DNA of 64,000 bases from Earliella scabrosa (taxonomy: Eukaryota > Basidiomycota > Agaricomycetes > Polyporales > Polyporaceae), in NCBI GenBank assembly GCA_022605405.1, contig JABYQQ010000029.1, positions 399,162 to 463,161 on the forward strand, given 5' to 3'. Within the stretch, counting starts at the first letter, position 1, and every line of letters starts with the position of its first letter. The position numbers and the translations under genes were made by a program. This document shows positions 33,954 to 45,400 of this stretch, in pieces. The notes beneath the pieces are model-generated. The model was not told the DNA's origin. It was given only the letters and a program-made list of their open reading frames with translations, and searched no databases.

Positions 33954-35050
33954 ATGAACGGCCAGTCTCGCGGGGTTTTGCCGCGTGGCACTCCTGACTA
34001 TCCTTTTCTTCCGGATGGTTCAGCTCTCATATGCGACCCACTGTCGCTGACGAGCAAGACCAGCTGCCATACTTGTCTAGTCTCGTATGATAAGTCTGAT
34101 CAAGTTCTGCGACAATGTACTGGGTGCGCGGTCGCCCGGTACTGCAGCAAGGAATGTCAGAAACAAGCGTGGCCCGATCACAAGTGAGCGTTCTGAAGCT
34201 TCAGTGTCTTCGGGTCGTTCATTCACTCGATTAACTCAGGTTTTTCTGTCGTCAAACTAATGCCACGAGGGCTCTCCACCACGAGCTCGTCGAGATAACG
34301 AGACGGCTAACCCCAGAGCCGGACAATACGCCACTCATGGATGTCCCTATCGCGGGATTTGCCAGCTTCAGCAAGTTCTGCGCTATGCACTCATGGACAC
34401 TCAAGACGATATGTCAAGCATCAATGCACGTCATGGCCGATGGTCGGGGCGCAGAATACTTTCGACAAACCCCCTACGTGGTTCGCTTCGTTGGCACCGC
34501 GACGCCACATCAAGGCAGGAGGCCGTGGAACTCTTGGGGTCTCAGGTTGTCGCGCCAGCCGGTCAGGCAGTTCATCAAAAGCGGCACGGTCTTCGCCAGG
34601 ATGTGGGAGGATGCGATGTCCCAATACGCCGAGCAGCGCGAGCGGAATCGGGCCAGGTACGGCGACAGGTACATCGGCGAGATGCCTGCGATATTCTACG
34701 TGGAGGGAACCAACATCTCGCACGTGGTGCTGTACCCGATCGTTGCCCTACACAACCCCGACGCTCTCCAGAGCCGCAGGAAGAGAGCCGCAGTAGAAGA
34801 TCTTGTCAGACTCTGCATCGCTCACGCGTCCGCGGGGATACCTCTACAGCCACGAGACGAAGATGACGCGTTCGCGGACCCCGTACGAGTCTTTCGGGAC
34901 AGGGAGACGAGGCAGTGGGTATATAGGCTACTGGGGACCCCAGATGAGCCCTTCCCCGCCAACCATCTGAAGATGATGTTCGGCCCCAACCCTCGGAAGT
35001 CCGACCTGCATCCTCGAGATTTGATGAGAGTTTACTCGCGGTTGTGGTAG
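33954..35050 (+). CDS. MYND zinc-finger protein C
   Basis: Two exons, 33954-34183 and 34240-35050, 346 aa, with the intron inside the finger. The MYND finger reads CHTC, QCTGC, YCSKEC and HKFFC. It is nearly colinear with the gene at 30567: both have FLPDGS near residue 20, SLTS before the finger, CRQT(H/N)ATR after it, GRGAE in the middle, GDRYIGEMPAIFYVEGT, and the ending DLMRVYSRLW versus ELMVIFSQLW. I chose the ATG at 33954 because it aligns with the start of that paralog. The C-terminal domain is uncharacterised. Confidence 0.8.
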
Positions 35051-36008
35051 ACAATCACGTCGGTGAGTGCATTCGTCAGCTTCGGACAGTACCCCCAGCT
35101 GATCGTGTCTCCCTAGATTTATTCCGCCTCTATTGTAATATATCTATAAGACATGGATTTTTTGCGTGACCTCATAGGGCATGGAGAAGGGCGTCGACGG
35201 AGATGGAGAATGCCTGCACATGGTAAGAGAGTGAACGAGCGAGCAATTGCAGGCAAGTGAAATCGGTTCGCATTTGCACCAATGCGCCCTGACGTGCGGG
35301 AAAACTCTGTACAGAGGTGAGCGCGCCTGCGGGGAGCACAACCAGAAACTACTCAAGTGGGTGGTTTAATTGCCGACGTTGCGTTGCGAATCCGCTTACT
35401 CCGTTTCAGACCGTCATCGCTGCGATCATTCACAAGCATTTCCATGGTATCACTAGTAGTGCCGTCCTCCGCCCGAGACGTATCACAAGGACGCTATGGT
35501 GCCGTCACATCAAAGACACCGTGTCTTATGATCTTGCCGTTGACTAGTAAGGTCATTCATGTAGGGTTGGTGGCTTGTTACTAATATATTGTCGGTCTGC
35601 AGCCCCGTAGAACCAAGGAGTGGCGTTTGGGGGGTATAGTCAAGACCCGGAGTCAGCAACTCAGGCATCGGAGGTCATGTCGCCGGCGCCGATCTGGAGG
35701 TATGGTCTTGAATGGCCTGAGCGTTTATGATGCGCTGGCGCTGACCGCCGGCGTGTATTTGTTGCGTCTAGTGTCCTCACTGAACGCGCGTTGCAAGTAC
35801 ATATGCATCATTCACCGATCGACATCTCGAAGGTGAGCACAAAGAGCACTGAATGCGAGGAGAACGCGAGTCTCACCTGATGCGTCTCGACCTCATGATG
35901 CGAAAGCCGCCCACTACCGGAACTGGCGGGATCGCGGTCTGGAAATACCTCCTGACAATGATTCATATTCCAACGGTCTAGGGGTACGACGAGAACTTGC
36001 TCTTGTTC
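35051..36008. other. intergenic, target region of the LINE insertion
   Basis: About 960 bp of moderately AT-rich spacer with no supported gene. The LINE entered at its right end. Confidence 0.5.
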
Positions 36009-36024
36009 ATATACTACAGCGCCG
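36009..36024 (+). repeat. target-site duplication, left copy
   Basis: The 16-bp sequence ATATACTACAGCGCCG is repeated exactly at 47464-47479, just after the A tail. This is the expected footprint of target-primed reverse transcription. Confidence 0.9.
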
Positions 36025-36619
36025 GACGCTCCTCTTCCACACACCACCACCTTCGGAAAATTCCCACGCCATCCACCTTGGAGCGGTGGAAAATATAAGG
36101 ACCAGGCTGCCTAGCGAGCGAAGATACGAGAGAGGGACAGAAGATAAGCACACGATAGCAGGATAAGCAAGTCGAGACCTGGAGGAAAGCCAGGTCACAC
36201 CGCCAGGCCACAGGTAAGCGGGCAAAGGAAGGTAGACGGCACGAAGTAGGTGAAGTGGCCGCCACCCCCTCCACCCCCCCTGCAACTATGCATGTAATGA
36301 AGCAGAAACAACCGCAACGCATGTAATAATGCCTGCTCGCACGAGCGGGAAGCACTGCGGCCTGGGGCTGAGGGCAGTGGGCGAGCCCATGGCCTGCCTG
36401 CTGGCAAGGCACGCAAGTACGGGCGCTAAAACCCTACCAAGCAAGCGCAACTCGGGCGCAGACGGAACGAAGCGCCGAGGCATGATGGCCGCCCGACAGA
36501 CCGGGCCGCCCCGGGAAAGCACCAGAGTGCTGGGCGCACCCAAGGCAGCCAAGACACGGTAGACCCAGAAAGTCCCAGAAATCGGCCGCCTAGCGGCACC
36601 ACGGCAGTAAAGGAGGAGA

Positions 36620-36627
36620 TATATAAG
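36620..36627 (+). promoter_or_regulatory. TATA-like site inside the LINE leader
   Basis: TATATAAG lies about 595 bp inside the element and 185 bp before the first ORF. LINE promoters are usually internal, so this may or may not be used. Confidence 0.25.
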
Positions 36628-36811
36628 CAACATAGTGAACATAGGAACCCCGGCTGACCCCAGCCCCACGGCCGTACTCCGTGATATGCTTGACCAACCA
36701 GGAAACATGACCTCCCTGCATAAAACTTAGCTCAAAAAACGTCAAATGAGACGCGCGCGAGGACCTGTAAATAGTGAGCAAGACTCACACCAAATCGCCT
36801 GACCAGCACCT

Positions 36812-37909
36812 ATGGATCCCCCCCCTCCCTCCCACCAGGCTAAAAGACCCCAGAGGCCTGTGTACTCTGCAGGTTTCAACCCGCGACGGGACCACAGAGC
36901 AGAAGTGTATGGCAAATGGACAGGGAGATCAGTCGCGGCAGACTACTACACGGAGCTGCAACTCACCACATTCCACTACGACTCACCGATCTGCCCGTCG
37001 CGGCCGCTGAGACTTGGGCTGATGGTCCGAGTGCTCATGCTGTCCAACGCAGCGCACCGCCCGCCGAAACCAGACTCCGCCGTGATGGGATGGAAGTACG
37101 ACGTGTACGACCAAGGCATTGAGGGACACGTGGACAGGTTCCTCCATGTCTGCGACGAGATGGTGGTGCTGCTAGTCAAGAACCACAACAAGAAGAGCCC
37201 AATCGCGTACGCACAGGTCACCCTTCCCCATGTCCCGAACATCACCGTCCACGCCGACTGCAACACGGCCAGAGCGTGGTACACGCCCTGGACAAAGCAA
37301 GCGCAAAGCGGAGGGGCGAGAGAGGCCTTCTGGCTGGATCTCCGAGCGGGGATCTCGTCCAGAACCTGCGAGACCGGAAGGCGAAGATGGGAATGGGTAG
37401 AGTCGGCGGAGAGCGACAGCGAGAACGACTACGCAGAAGAATGCGGGGGCGATGACGACGTCGGACACGACGACGGCGAGAGCGGACGCACTGACGATGC
37501 CGATGACGAAGCCAAGAGTGGCGACGGGGAAGAGAGAGAAGACAAGGGCGACGAGAGAGACGACGTGGGTGAAAGAAGAAGAAACGAAAGTGGGGGTGGC
37601 GGAGAGACAGAGAGCGACCACAGAGCCGGGGCAGCAACGGTGAGGCCAAAGGCGAACGGTGGTGAAGGAGCGGAAGAAAGGAGCGAGAGAGAAAGGAGGT
37701 GGGCCCAGGCAGCGGACCCAACGCTCACGTGCGGGCGCACGGACCACCTGGATGAGGGCCTAGAGGAGAGGCGCGACCACCACGAGGGACGCGAAGGCGA
37801 AGGTCACGAGCACCATGAGGAGAGCGAGGACTGGGAGGAAAGGGCGAGAGGAAAAAAGAGGCGGAGGACCCAGAGCGGGCACGCGAGCATGAGGCCCGCC
37901 CGCTGGTAA
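36812..37909 (+). CDS. LINE 5' extra ORF (ORF0), unknown acidic-tailed protein
   Basis: 365 aa, complete from ATG to stop. I do not recognise it. Residues 1-20 are Pro-rich (MDPPPPSHQAKRPQRP). About 21-200 look globular, with many aromatics and ordered hydrophobic segments (LGLMVRVLMLS, MGWKYDVYD, MVVLLVKNH). From about 200 onward it is extremely charged, first acidic runs (SDSENDYAEECGGDDD), then mixed Glu/Arg/His repeats, ending in a basic GKKRRRTQSG that could act as a nuclear signal. It lies inside the element and 1.16 kb ahead of ORF1. Most described LINEs have only one or two ORFs, so it is either an element-specific accessory protein or captured host sequence. Opposite-strand ORFs here are mirror images of the charged repeat and are not called. 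Confidence 0.6.
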   Translation: MDPPPPSHQAKRPQRPVYSAGFNPRRDHRAEVYGKWTGRSVAADYYTELQLTTFHYDSPICPSRPLRLGLMVRVLMLSNAAHRPPKPDSAVMGWKYDVYDQGIEGHVDRFLHVCDEMVVLLVKNHNKKSPIAYAQVTLPHVPNITVHADCNTARAWYTPWTKQAQSGGAREAFWLDLRAGISSRTCETGRRRWEWVESAESDSENDYAEECGGDDDVGHDDGESGRTDDADDEAKSGDGEEREDKGDERDDVGERRRNESGGGGETESDHRAGAATVRPKANGGEGAEERSERERRWAQAADPTLTCGRTDHLDEGLEERRDHHEGREGEGHEHHEESEDWEERARGKKRRRTQSGHASMRPARW

Positions 37910-39065
37910 ATGGTAACCTAGAGTACCGCAAGCTAGTCAGGCAAGAGAAGCTTGAGCAAAAAAGAGACCTACAGCGGGCAACGGGCCTTCACCCCCCAGG
38001 CCGACTGTGCAGGGCGGAGGCAAGCCACCGAGCCCGACGCTAAGCACATACGCCCGCATGCGACACCGGGCCAGTACGCCGTGACGGGTCCGCTGAAAAC
38101 ACGAAATCGCTCGGGGCGAGCTTACAACGAGGGGGCGTGAAGAACGCGAGCCGTGGAACGTGCCGGAGAGGCACGAACGGCAGAGCTAGCACAACCCAGC
38201 AAAGGGCCCGCGCAAGCAGGACGGCGCGTGCGTGCAGTCGGGCGAGCGCGACCCAGTAAGCGCCAGGCGTCGGGATGACCAAACTAGGCGATGAGGTAAG
38301 CAGCCGGGATGACAAACTGAGCTGAAGGCGCGCGGAAGAGACGCGCGAGGCGCTAGCGGGAATACCGGCGAGAGGGAGAGAACATAGCCGGAAGCCGAGG
38401 CGGTCACAGCCACGGCCAAAAGGCCGAGGAAGGCGTTAGAAAATTAAGTGTCCGATCCCCCCCCCTGAGGATGGGAAGCAAAAAACGAGGACAGCCGGCG
38501 GCGACGCCACAAGGACCCTCCCGACAAAGCCGGAAGGCGGAAGCCCAACAGTAAGCTGCAGCCGAACGACCGACACTGTGCGAGCCCCGCAACACGAGCA
38601 GAAGAGTAGACTGAGCCTCCGTGCGCAAGCAAGAACACGGACTTTGGCCAGCTGGGCAGCGAGACAAGCGTGCTGCTGCTGCGCCGCGGGCCCAGCCGCG
38701 GCGCAAACAATCGCAAACAAGCAACCAGCTGACAGGCGTCCCAGCATGAACGGGCCTAATGTAGACCAAGAACGACACGCCGCGCGCCCGCAAAGGACCG
38801 GTGAGAAAGGAGCAAACCACGAAAGAAATCCCGAGCCTAAGAAAGAACAAGCGACACCCGGAGCGATGAACGGTGCAGCACGCAACCCGAGAACATGCTG
38901 AAGGCGACGCCGGAGTGCACGCTACGTGGCACGAGCCTCGCGAGACGCCCCCCCGGTCGAGTGAAGTTAAAGGAAAGCGAACGAGGAGAGCCCTGGGCCC
39001 ACGGACAGCACCCTCCAGAACGGACAGCTACCATCTGACCCTCCCCACCGAACCGCACCGCGAAA
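37910..39065. other. LINE internal spacer between ORF0 and ORF1
   Basis: About 1.16 kb of GC-rich sequence with stops in all plus frames and no recognised motif. Confidence 0.5.
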
Positions 39066-41712
39066 ATGAGCAGCCCGGACGCCATGGAAGTGGAGAGCGC
39101 CCTCCTCGCGAACAAAGTAAGCACGCCCGCCGAACAGCTCGCTAAGGCTGACTGGCAAAAGGACGACGACAGGATGTCGGTCGTGCAGCCAAGCAACACA
39201 CGCCCCAGCAATGCGACCCCGTCGTCCCCTCCCGAGGACTCGACTCCCATCGAATCCCCGTCGCCGGCCCCGAAGACCGCATGCTTCGCAGCGCTGGGCG
39301 TAGCGGCGAGGATGCCCCACGGCCTCCAAAAAATCACAAACAGAAGGGTGCCCGTGAACATGGGCAAGACGCTCTCTAGGGAAGATGCGACGATGACCCT
39401 CCCCTTCATGCCGGACATACCCCCTCCTGCGCCTCACCAGGTTAGCGCACTGCTGAGGAAGAAAACCCCTCCTCCCCCTCCCCCGCCTCCGAGCGCGACG
39501 TCGGCCCCGCCAGCGCTCCAAGTGCTCTCTCCCGCATGGAAGAGAGACCCGGAAGTGGCTACACCCTCATGCTACCAGTACCCGGAGGATGGGTTCTCCA
39601 TCAACGGCACCAACAGCCAGCCCGCGTCCTTCATCGGGGAGGGCATCGCAGACGCCGACTATGGCCAGAACTTTGACGACTACGTCACCGACGGGCTCGA
39701 TCGGCATGGCATTCCCATACCAGGCAAACACCCGCGAAAGGCTCAGTCGCTCACGGACCCGGCCGAGATCGAAGCACGCCTCCGGAACAAAGTCGACGCC
39801 AGCGGATATACGATCCGCTACAACCGACCGGGGACCAAAGCGTGGGCGGCGAGTCGGGCCTGGAAGAACCGCGAGAACGAACCCCGCCCCGCTCCTCCCC
39901 CCCGGCCGCAGCTCATGGGCCCGGACCCCCACGAGCGATTCCTAGACGCCATGGCGGCAGCACGAGCCATCGCAGACGAAGCAAAGCGCAACGCGCAGGC
40001 AGGCATCACCAGCGCTCCGAGGGCCGGCGCTACGACCGCGGCCGACCGCATCAGAGCGGCGTTCAAAGGAACCCGTCCGGTAAGCATGCGGCTAGCTGAA
40101 GCTCGCCGATGTTGCTAACAGCCAGTAGGAGGACAAGCAGCGTAAGATCGCCCCACTCCCGAAGCGAACGGAAAAAAGGCCCTCCATGGTCCTCCTCGGG
40201 ACTGGCAAGGACAACGCGGCGGATGCCCCGGAGCGAGCGGTGAAGAGAACCAAGGTAGCCGACGGCCCAGCCCAACCCGCGCCGACCTCTGGCGAAGCCG
40301 GAGGACAAGGAGAGGGTAACCGCAGCCCCGCGGCCGTCGACGGGGGTCCCGCCCCTCTGCCTCCCGCCGCAAACAAGCCGGCACGCACGTATGTCGAGGC
40401 GCTGACGCAGGACGCCCCGCGAGAGCGCGCGCGCACGGCGCGCCAGGGCACGCCGGTCAGGTCCACCGGCCTCAGGAACCTCGCGGCGCTGCTCCAAGCC
40501 CCTATAGTGCTCTCATCGAACAACGCCGCCGCCAACACGCAGGGAGGACACGCTGCTGGAGGACTCGGGGCGCAAAACCCCGCCCTCCCCGCCCACCAGG
40601 AGACGGCGCCCGGCGCGAAGACCCACTGGACCTCAGCGCCGCAGGAGGGATGGGCGCAAGTAGAGCGTGACGACCCGCTCGCGCCGTACCTCAACCTCGA
40701 GCCCTCGCGCGCGTATGACTGGCAGACGCAGGACGAAGACAAGACGGTGATAATCGAGCCGTACTTTAGCTCCCCCCCAGTCGCGGACGAAATCTGGGAG
40801 AAGTCAAACGCCCTCACCGAGGCCATCACTGGCATCACCGGCGTGGAAGACCCGCACCTCATCGCACCCGTAATCGACCCCGCAAGCGCCGCGCAGCCGG
40901 GCGACCAAAACCAGCCGGGCGACCCGACGAGACGGGTGCCAACTGCGTGGTGCCTCCAAGACCTGGACCTCGCAACGGTGAACCTGCTCACTGGTAACGG
41001 AGCTGGGCGCGTGTGGTCTACGCCCATGGCGACCTTCCGAGCGCTCCCGCACAGGCTCGTCTTCCCGACCTTCATCTGCGCGCTAGGCGACCATGGCAAT
41101 GTGAAGCCCGAAGCCATCGAGTCGGCAATCATAGGCGCCTTCTACGCGCAGGAGTTCTACCGCATCACCAAGCCCCTGCTCGAAGACGCGGCGGGGCTGA
41201 ACGGGCAGGACCTGCAAGGAGCAGTCGACGACGTCGCAAAAACAGCGAGAGTCGTCATGCGGAAGCTCGGCGACCCGGGCCCGCTCATCGCGAACGTCTA
41301 CTGCAACTCACCGACGGACGACGTCACTGCGTGGAGGCTGTGGAAGGACCAGGTCAGCAGGATGGACTTCTCGAGCCCCAAGGTGTTCCCTGGCCGTATC
41401 CGCCCCCCCATGATATGCAAAGGGTGCCAGGGTGTCGACCATAGCACGCACCAGTGCCCCTACCCCGCCGCGCCCGGATGGAACGGCGTAGTGCCGCCGC
41501 GCCACTTCGCAGCTCCCAAGCCTGCCGAAGAGGCGAACGCGAGCGGGGCCGAAGCCGGGGGAAGCGGAGGGGGCGGAGGAAACCCTAGCACGTCCGGGTG
41601 GCAGCGTGCCGGGAAGCCGCCGGGCCGTGGAGCCGGGCCGCGTGGCAGGGGACGCAAGGACATCAGGGGACGCGGCGGAGGCGCAAACGGTCGGGGAGGA
41701 GCCCGGGCGTAG
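39066..41712 (+). CDS. LINE ORF1 (Gag-like, CCHC zinc knuckle), apparently spliced
   Basis: Two open parts: 39066-40079 and 40129-41712. The first frame stops at 40116-40118 and the second is closed by TAG at 40126-40128, so they do not overlap and ribosomal frameshifting cannot join them. A 49-nt intron (40080-40128: GTAAGC donor, CTAAC branch, TAG acceptor that uses the stop itself) joins them in phase as a protein of 865 aa. Otherwise the second part could start at ATG 40186. Part 1 has a poly-Pro run (about residues 138-145) and a region RFLDAMAAARAIADEAKR. Part 2 has a helical core and a canonical CX2CX4HX4C knuckle, CKGCQGVDHSTHQC (about residues 768-781), then an Arg/Gly-rich tail. LINE ORF1 proteins coat the element RNA; the knuckle and RGG tail fit RNA binding. 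Confidence 0.8.
40080..40128 (+). other. candidate 49-nt intron within LINE ORF1
   Basis: Donor GTAAGC at 40080, branch-like CTAAC at 40115-40119, acceptor GTAG ending at 40128. Removal gives an uninterrupted 866-codon frame (phase 0 on both sides). Confidence 0.6.
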
Positions 41713-42465
41713 AGAGAGAACGTACGAACATATGGACCAGACCGCGGGCCGAAACGGGGCAATGATAGTGTATCTTGAGCAATGCTTCCTGAGAAATGAA
41801 CGGCACTTCTTGAGCGATGCCAACAGAACGCACCGCCGCGTGATGAGATAGCGGCGAGAAACGCGGAGGTGAGCCCCGGGAGCCCACCGATGATGCACGA
41901 CACGGTAGCACGCGAAGGGCCCACATATACTGGCTCCGGCACAGGAAAGCCCGACGCGAGGTCTGACAACAAACAAGCGGAGGCCTATTTAGGCCACGAC
42001 GAGCCGCGCCGAGAGGCTTAAGCGGAGCGCCCGTCTGCGACGCCCGAACGCAGAGGGCCCGAGCATAGTCGCCCGGTGGGGGGGCCCCACCTAGCTGCCG
42101 CATGAAGGCCGTAAAGCGGCAGTGAAACCTGACGACCACCACACAAACACATCAGACACCACAAATACATACGGAGACACGTCCGACAACAGGCACGCGC
42201 CTCGAGGGGAGCGGAGGGAGGAGCTGCGACGCTGCCTTGCCTCCTCCCCAGGACGCCCCCCCCCGAGTACGGAGGCAGAGCGACAGAGAGCGGAGAGCGA
42301 GAGATAGAGGCTGAGGCTGAGAGAGGGCCTAACGAGACGCGTAGGGGAAGCGGAGAGAGCGCCGGCCAGGCGCGAGAGCACGCTAGGAACGACGGTACGC
42401 CCGAAGCACATCGAGGCGGCACCAAAAGCAAGACAAAAGCAAAAGCAACGATAGCCTCTCTAAAC
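41713..42465. other. LINE spacer; right part open in the ORF2 frame without ATG
   Basis: From 42133 to 42465 the ORF2 frame has no stop and no ATG. Its last residues, ATIASLN, directly precede ORF2 Met1 and include the Asn expected at the start of an APE domain. The rest (41713-42132) shows nothing recognisable. Confidence 0.6.
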
Positions 42466-45400
42466 ATGAGAGGGTTTGGAGCAGCAAGGAGGGACGAGCC
42501 CAGCGAGAAATGGATGATGATAAACCAGCTGCTACGGGACAAAAGAGTCGCGGTGCTGGCGCTGCAAGAAACTCACCTGACAGAAGAGAGGCTCGAATGC
42601 CTAAACAATCTCTTCGCACAGTCTATGACAGTGTATAGCTCCCCGGACCCGACGAACGAGAGTGGGGCGCGGGGAGTCGCCTTCGCGGTAAACAAGCGGC
42701 TGGTGGACACCGAGAACGCTACAGTAGTAGTGGTAGTACCCGGAAGGGCAATCCGGATCAGGGTCCCGTGGGGGAAGGATGCCCATCTGGACATCATGAA
42801 CGTATACGCGCCGAACGACGAGCAGGAAAACAGCCGGTTCTGGGCGACGCTACTAGAGAAGACCCCTGGAAACCTAGACGTGCTGGCAGGGGATTTCAAC
42901 GTGGTCGAGGATGCGGAGGACCGGCTGCCGAGCAGGTGCGACAACGCAGAAGCAGTGCATGAGCTGGGGAAGCTAAAAGCAGCAAAGAGGTTGGTCGACG
43001 GATGGAGGGAAGAGAACCCGGGCACAAAGAAATTCACATACCTGCAAATGGCGACCGGGAGCCAGTCCCGGATCGACAGAATATACATCAAGCGAAAACT
43101 GGTTGCGAAGGCGGTGAAGTGGGTGATAGAGGACTCCGGCGTGCCCACGGACCACAGACTAGTCCTGTGTGAAATATGCAAGTTCCGGACCCCCTTCGTC
43201 GGAAAGGGACGCTGGGCAATTCCCCCCAGGCTCCAAAAAGACAAAGAGCTTCTACAGGCGGCGAAGAAGATGGGCCTGAAGAGGCTGGGAGAGCTTGAGG
43301 GCCTCGACGAGGATGACAGGCGCAGAAACATCCAGCAAGCCTATGCGCAGTTGAAGCAAGACATTGTGGACGAGGCGCGCAGGAGAGCGAAGACGGACGA
43401 GCCGAAAATTGCCCAGCGAATCAGCAGGCTCAAGCGAGAGCTAGAGAAGGTGCTGGGGTCCGAAGGAAGCCAGGATGAAGTGAAGACAAAGGCAGCAGGA
43501 ATACAAAAACGAATAACGGCGCTGGAGGAAAAACACTTCAAGGACAGAAGAACGGCGCTGAAAGCAAAAGACTGGGCTGAAGGAGAGAAGATAGGGAAAT
43601 ATTGGAGTAAAGTTAACGCCAAGCCCAAACAAGATGAGGTCTTTTACGAGCTCATCGACCGAAGGGGCGGGGAGGAAAGGCACGTCAACAAGTCAAGCGA
43701 CATGGCCGGCATTGCCCGCGACTTTTATGACACGCTCCAGGACGAAGGGGCAGAACGAGGAGGAACGCCAAGTAGACAAAGGGACATAGCCGATGCGCTG
43801 GACCCAATGGAAGCGTCCCTCTCGGACGACAGTGCGGCCGAGCTGGAAGAGAAGATAGGACGAGACGAGGTCCGGCGGGCCCTGGATGAGGCAGCCACGA
43901 ACAAAGCGTGTGGGCTGGACGGAATCCCTGCGGAGATATATAAGGGGCTGCGCGAGCTCCATGAGAGAGATCTGAAAGCAAACCGCCCCGGCCTCGACAT
44001 AGTCGGGCTGCTGCAGGAGGTCTTCAACAGCATTGAAGTAGAAGGAGTAGCGGCCGGCACCGACTTTGCAAAAGGATGGATATGCCCCATCTACAAAAAA
44101 AAATGCAGGCGGGAAATCGGAAACTACCGGCCAATCACGCTGCTGAACGCAGACTACAAGATAATGACCAGAATAATGGCAAATAGACTCGCAACGCACG
44201 CGCCGCCGCTCATCCACCATGACCAGGCTGGGTTCATCCCGGGGAGGAGTATCGCTGACCACACGAAGCTGACGAAGCTGGTCATCGACTACGCAGAAGC
44301 AGAAGAGATCGATGGTGTAATCGTAGCACTGGACCAGGAGAAAGCGTACGACAAGATCGACCACGAATACCTATGGGAGGCGCTTCGCAAGCAAAAGTTC
44401 CCCGAGCGCTTCATCAAGACAATCCAGAGCCTGTACGCGGAAGCTGACAGCGTAGTGGTGGTGAATGGTGTGCTGAGCAAGCCGTTCCGAGTACGTAGAG
44501 GAGTCAGGCAGGGGGACCCGATGTCCTGCCTGCTTTTCGACCTTGCCATTGAGCCCCTGGCATGTGCAATTCGCCGCTCCACACTCCAAGGGATAAGAAT
44601 CCCCGGAGTGACAGAGAGACTCATCGCAACCCTCTTCGCGGACGACACCACCGTCTACCTCTCCAAAACCGACAGCTACACTGAGTTGGAAGCAATCCTT
44701 GCGCGCTGGTGCGCCGGCTCCCGAGCGAAATTCAACCTGGAAAAGACCATCCTGCTCCCAATAGGATCTCCCGACTACCGCAGGTCGGTAGAGAGGGGCA
44801 GAGTGCTTTGTGAAGGGGCTCAGGTACTGCCGAGCAACATACACATAGCGCCCGAAGGGGAGCCAGTACGGGCGCTGGGAGCCTGGATTGGAAACGGCTT
44901 CAACGCCGCCCAGCCGTGGAGGCCAAAGATTGATCAGATACGAGAAAACCTTACCAGATGGGCAACAAGGAACCCTACCATGTACGGGCGAAAGCTGATA
45001 GTGGACATGGAGGTGGCGGGGAGGACGCAGTACCTCGCCAAAGTGCAGGGAATGCCGGCGGAGATTGAGAAGGAGCTGAAACTAATCATTAAGGACTTTG
45101 TGTGGAAAGGAGACAAACGCCCCGCTGTAGCGATGAGCATGCTACACAAACGCGTCGAGGAGGGAGGAATTAACCTGCTCGACGTCCAGGCCCGCAATGA
45201 AGCGATTGACCTCATCTGGCTCAAAGGCTACTTGAACCTCTCCCCGGCCAGGCCGAAATGGGCAGCAATCGCGGACCTCCTCCTCGCACGGGCGGTGGCA
45301 GCGGAGTCGAAAGATACGGACCCCGAGGCGAGAGTAAACGCTTTCCTGCAAACGTGGAAAGTCAGCACCAGGGCCGCGGCACGCCTCCCGGAAGACTTAC

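Noticed and set aside
40080..40185. Ribosomal frameshift joining the two parts of ORF1
   Set aside because: The first frame stops at 40116-40118 and the second is closed at 40126-40128, so there is no overlap in which to shift.
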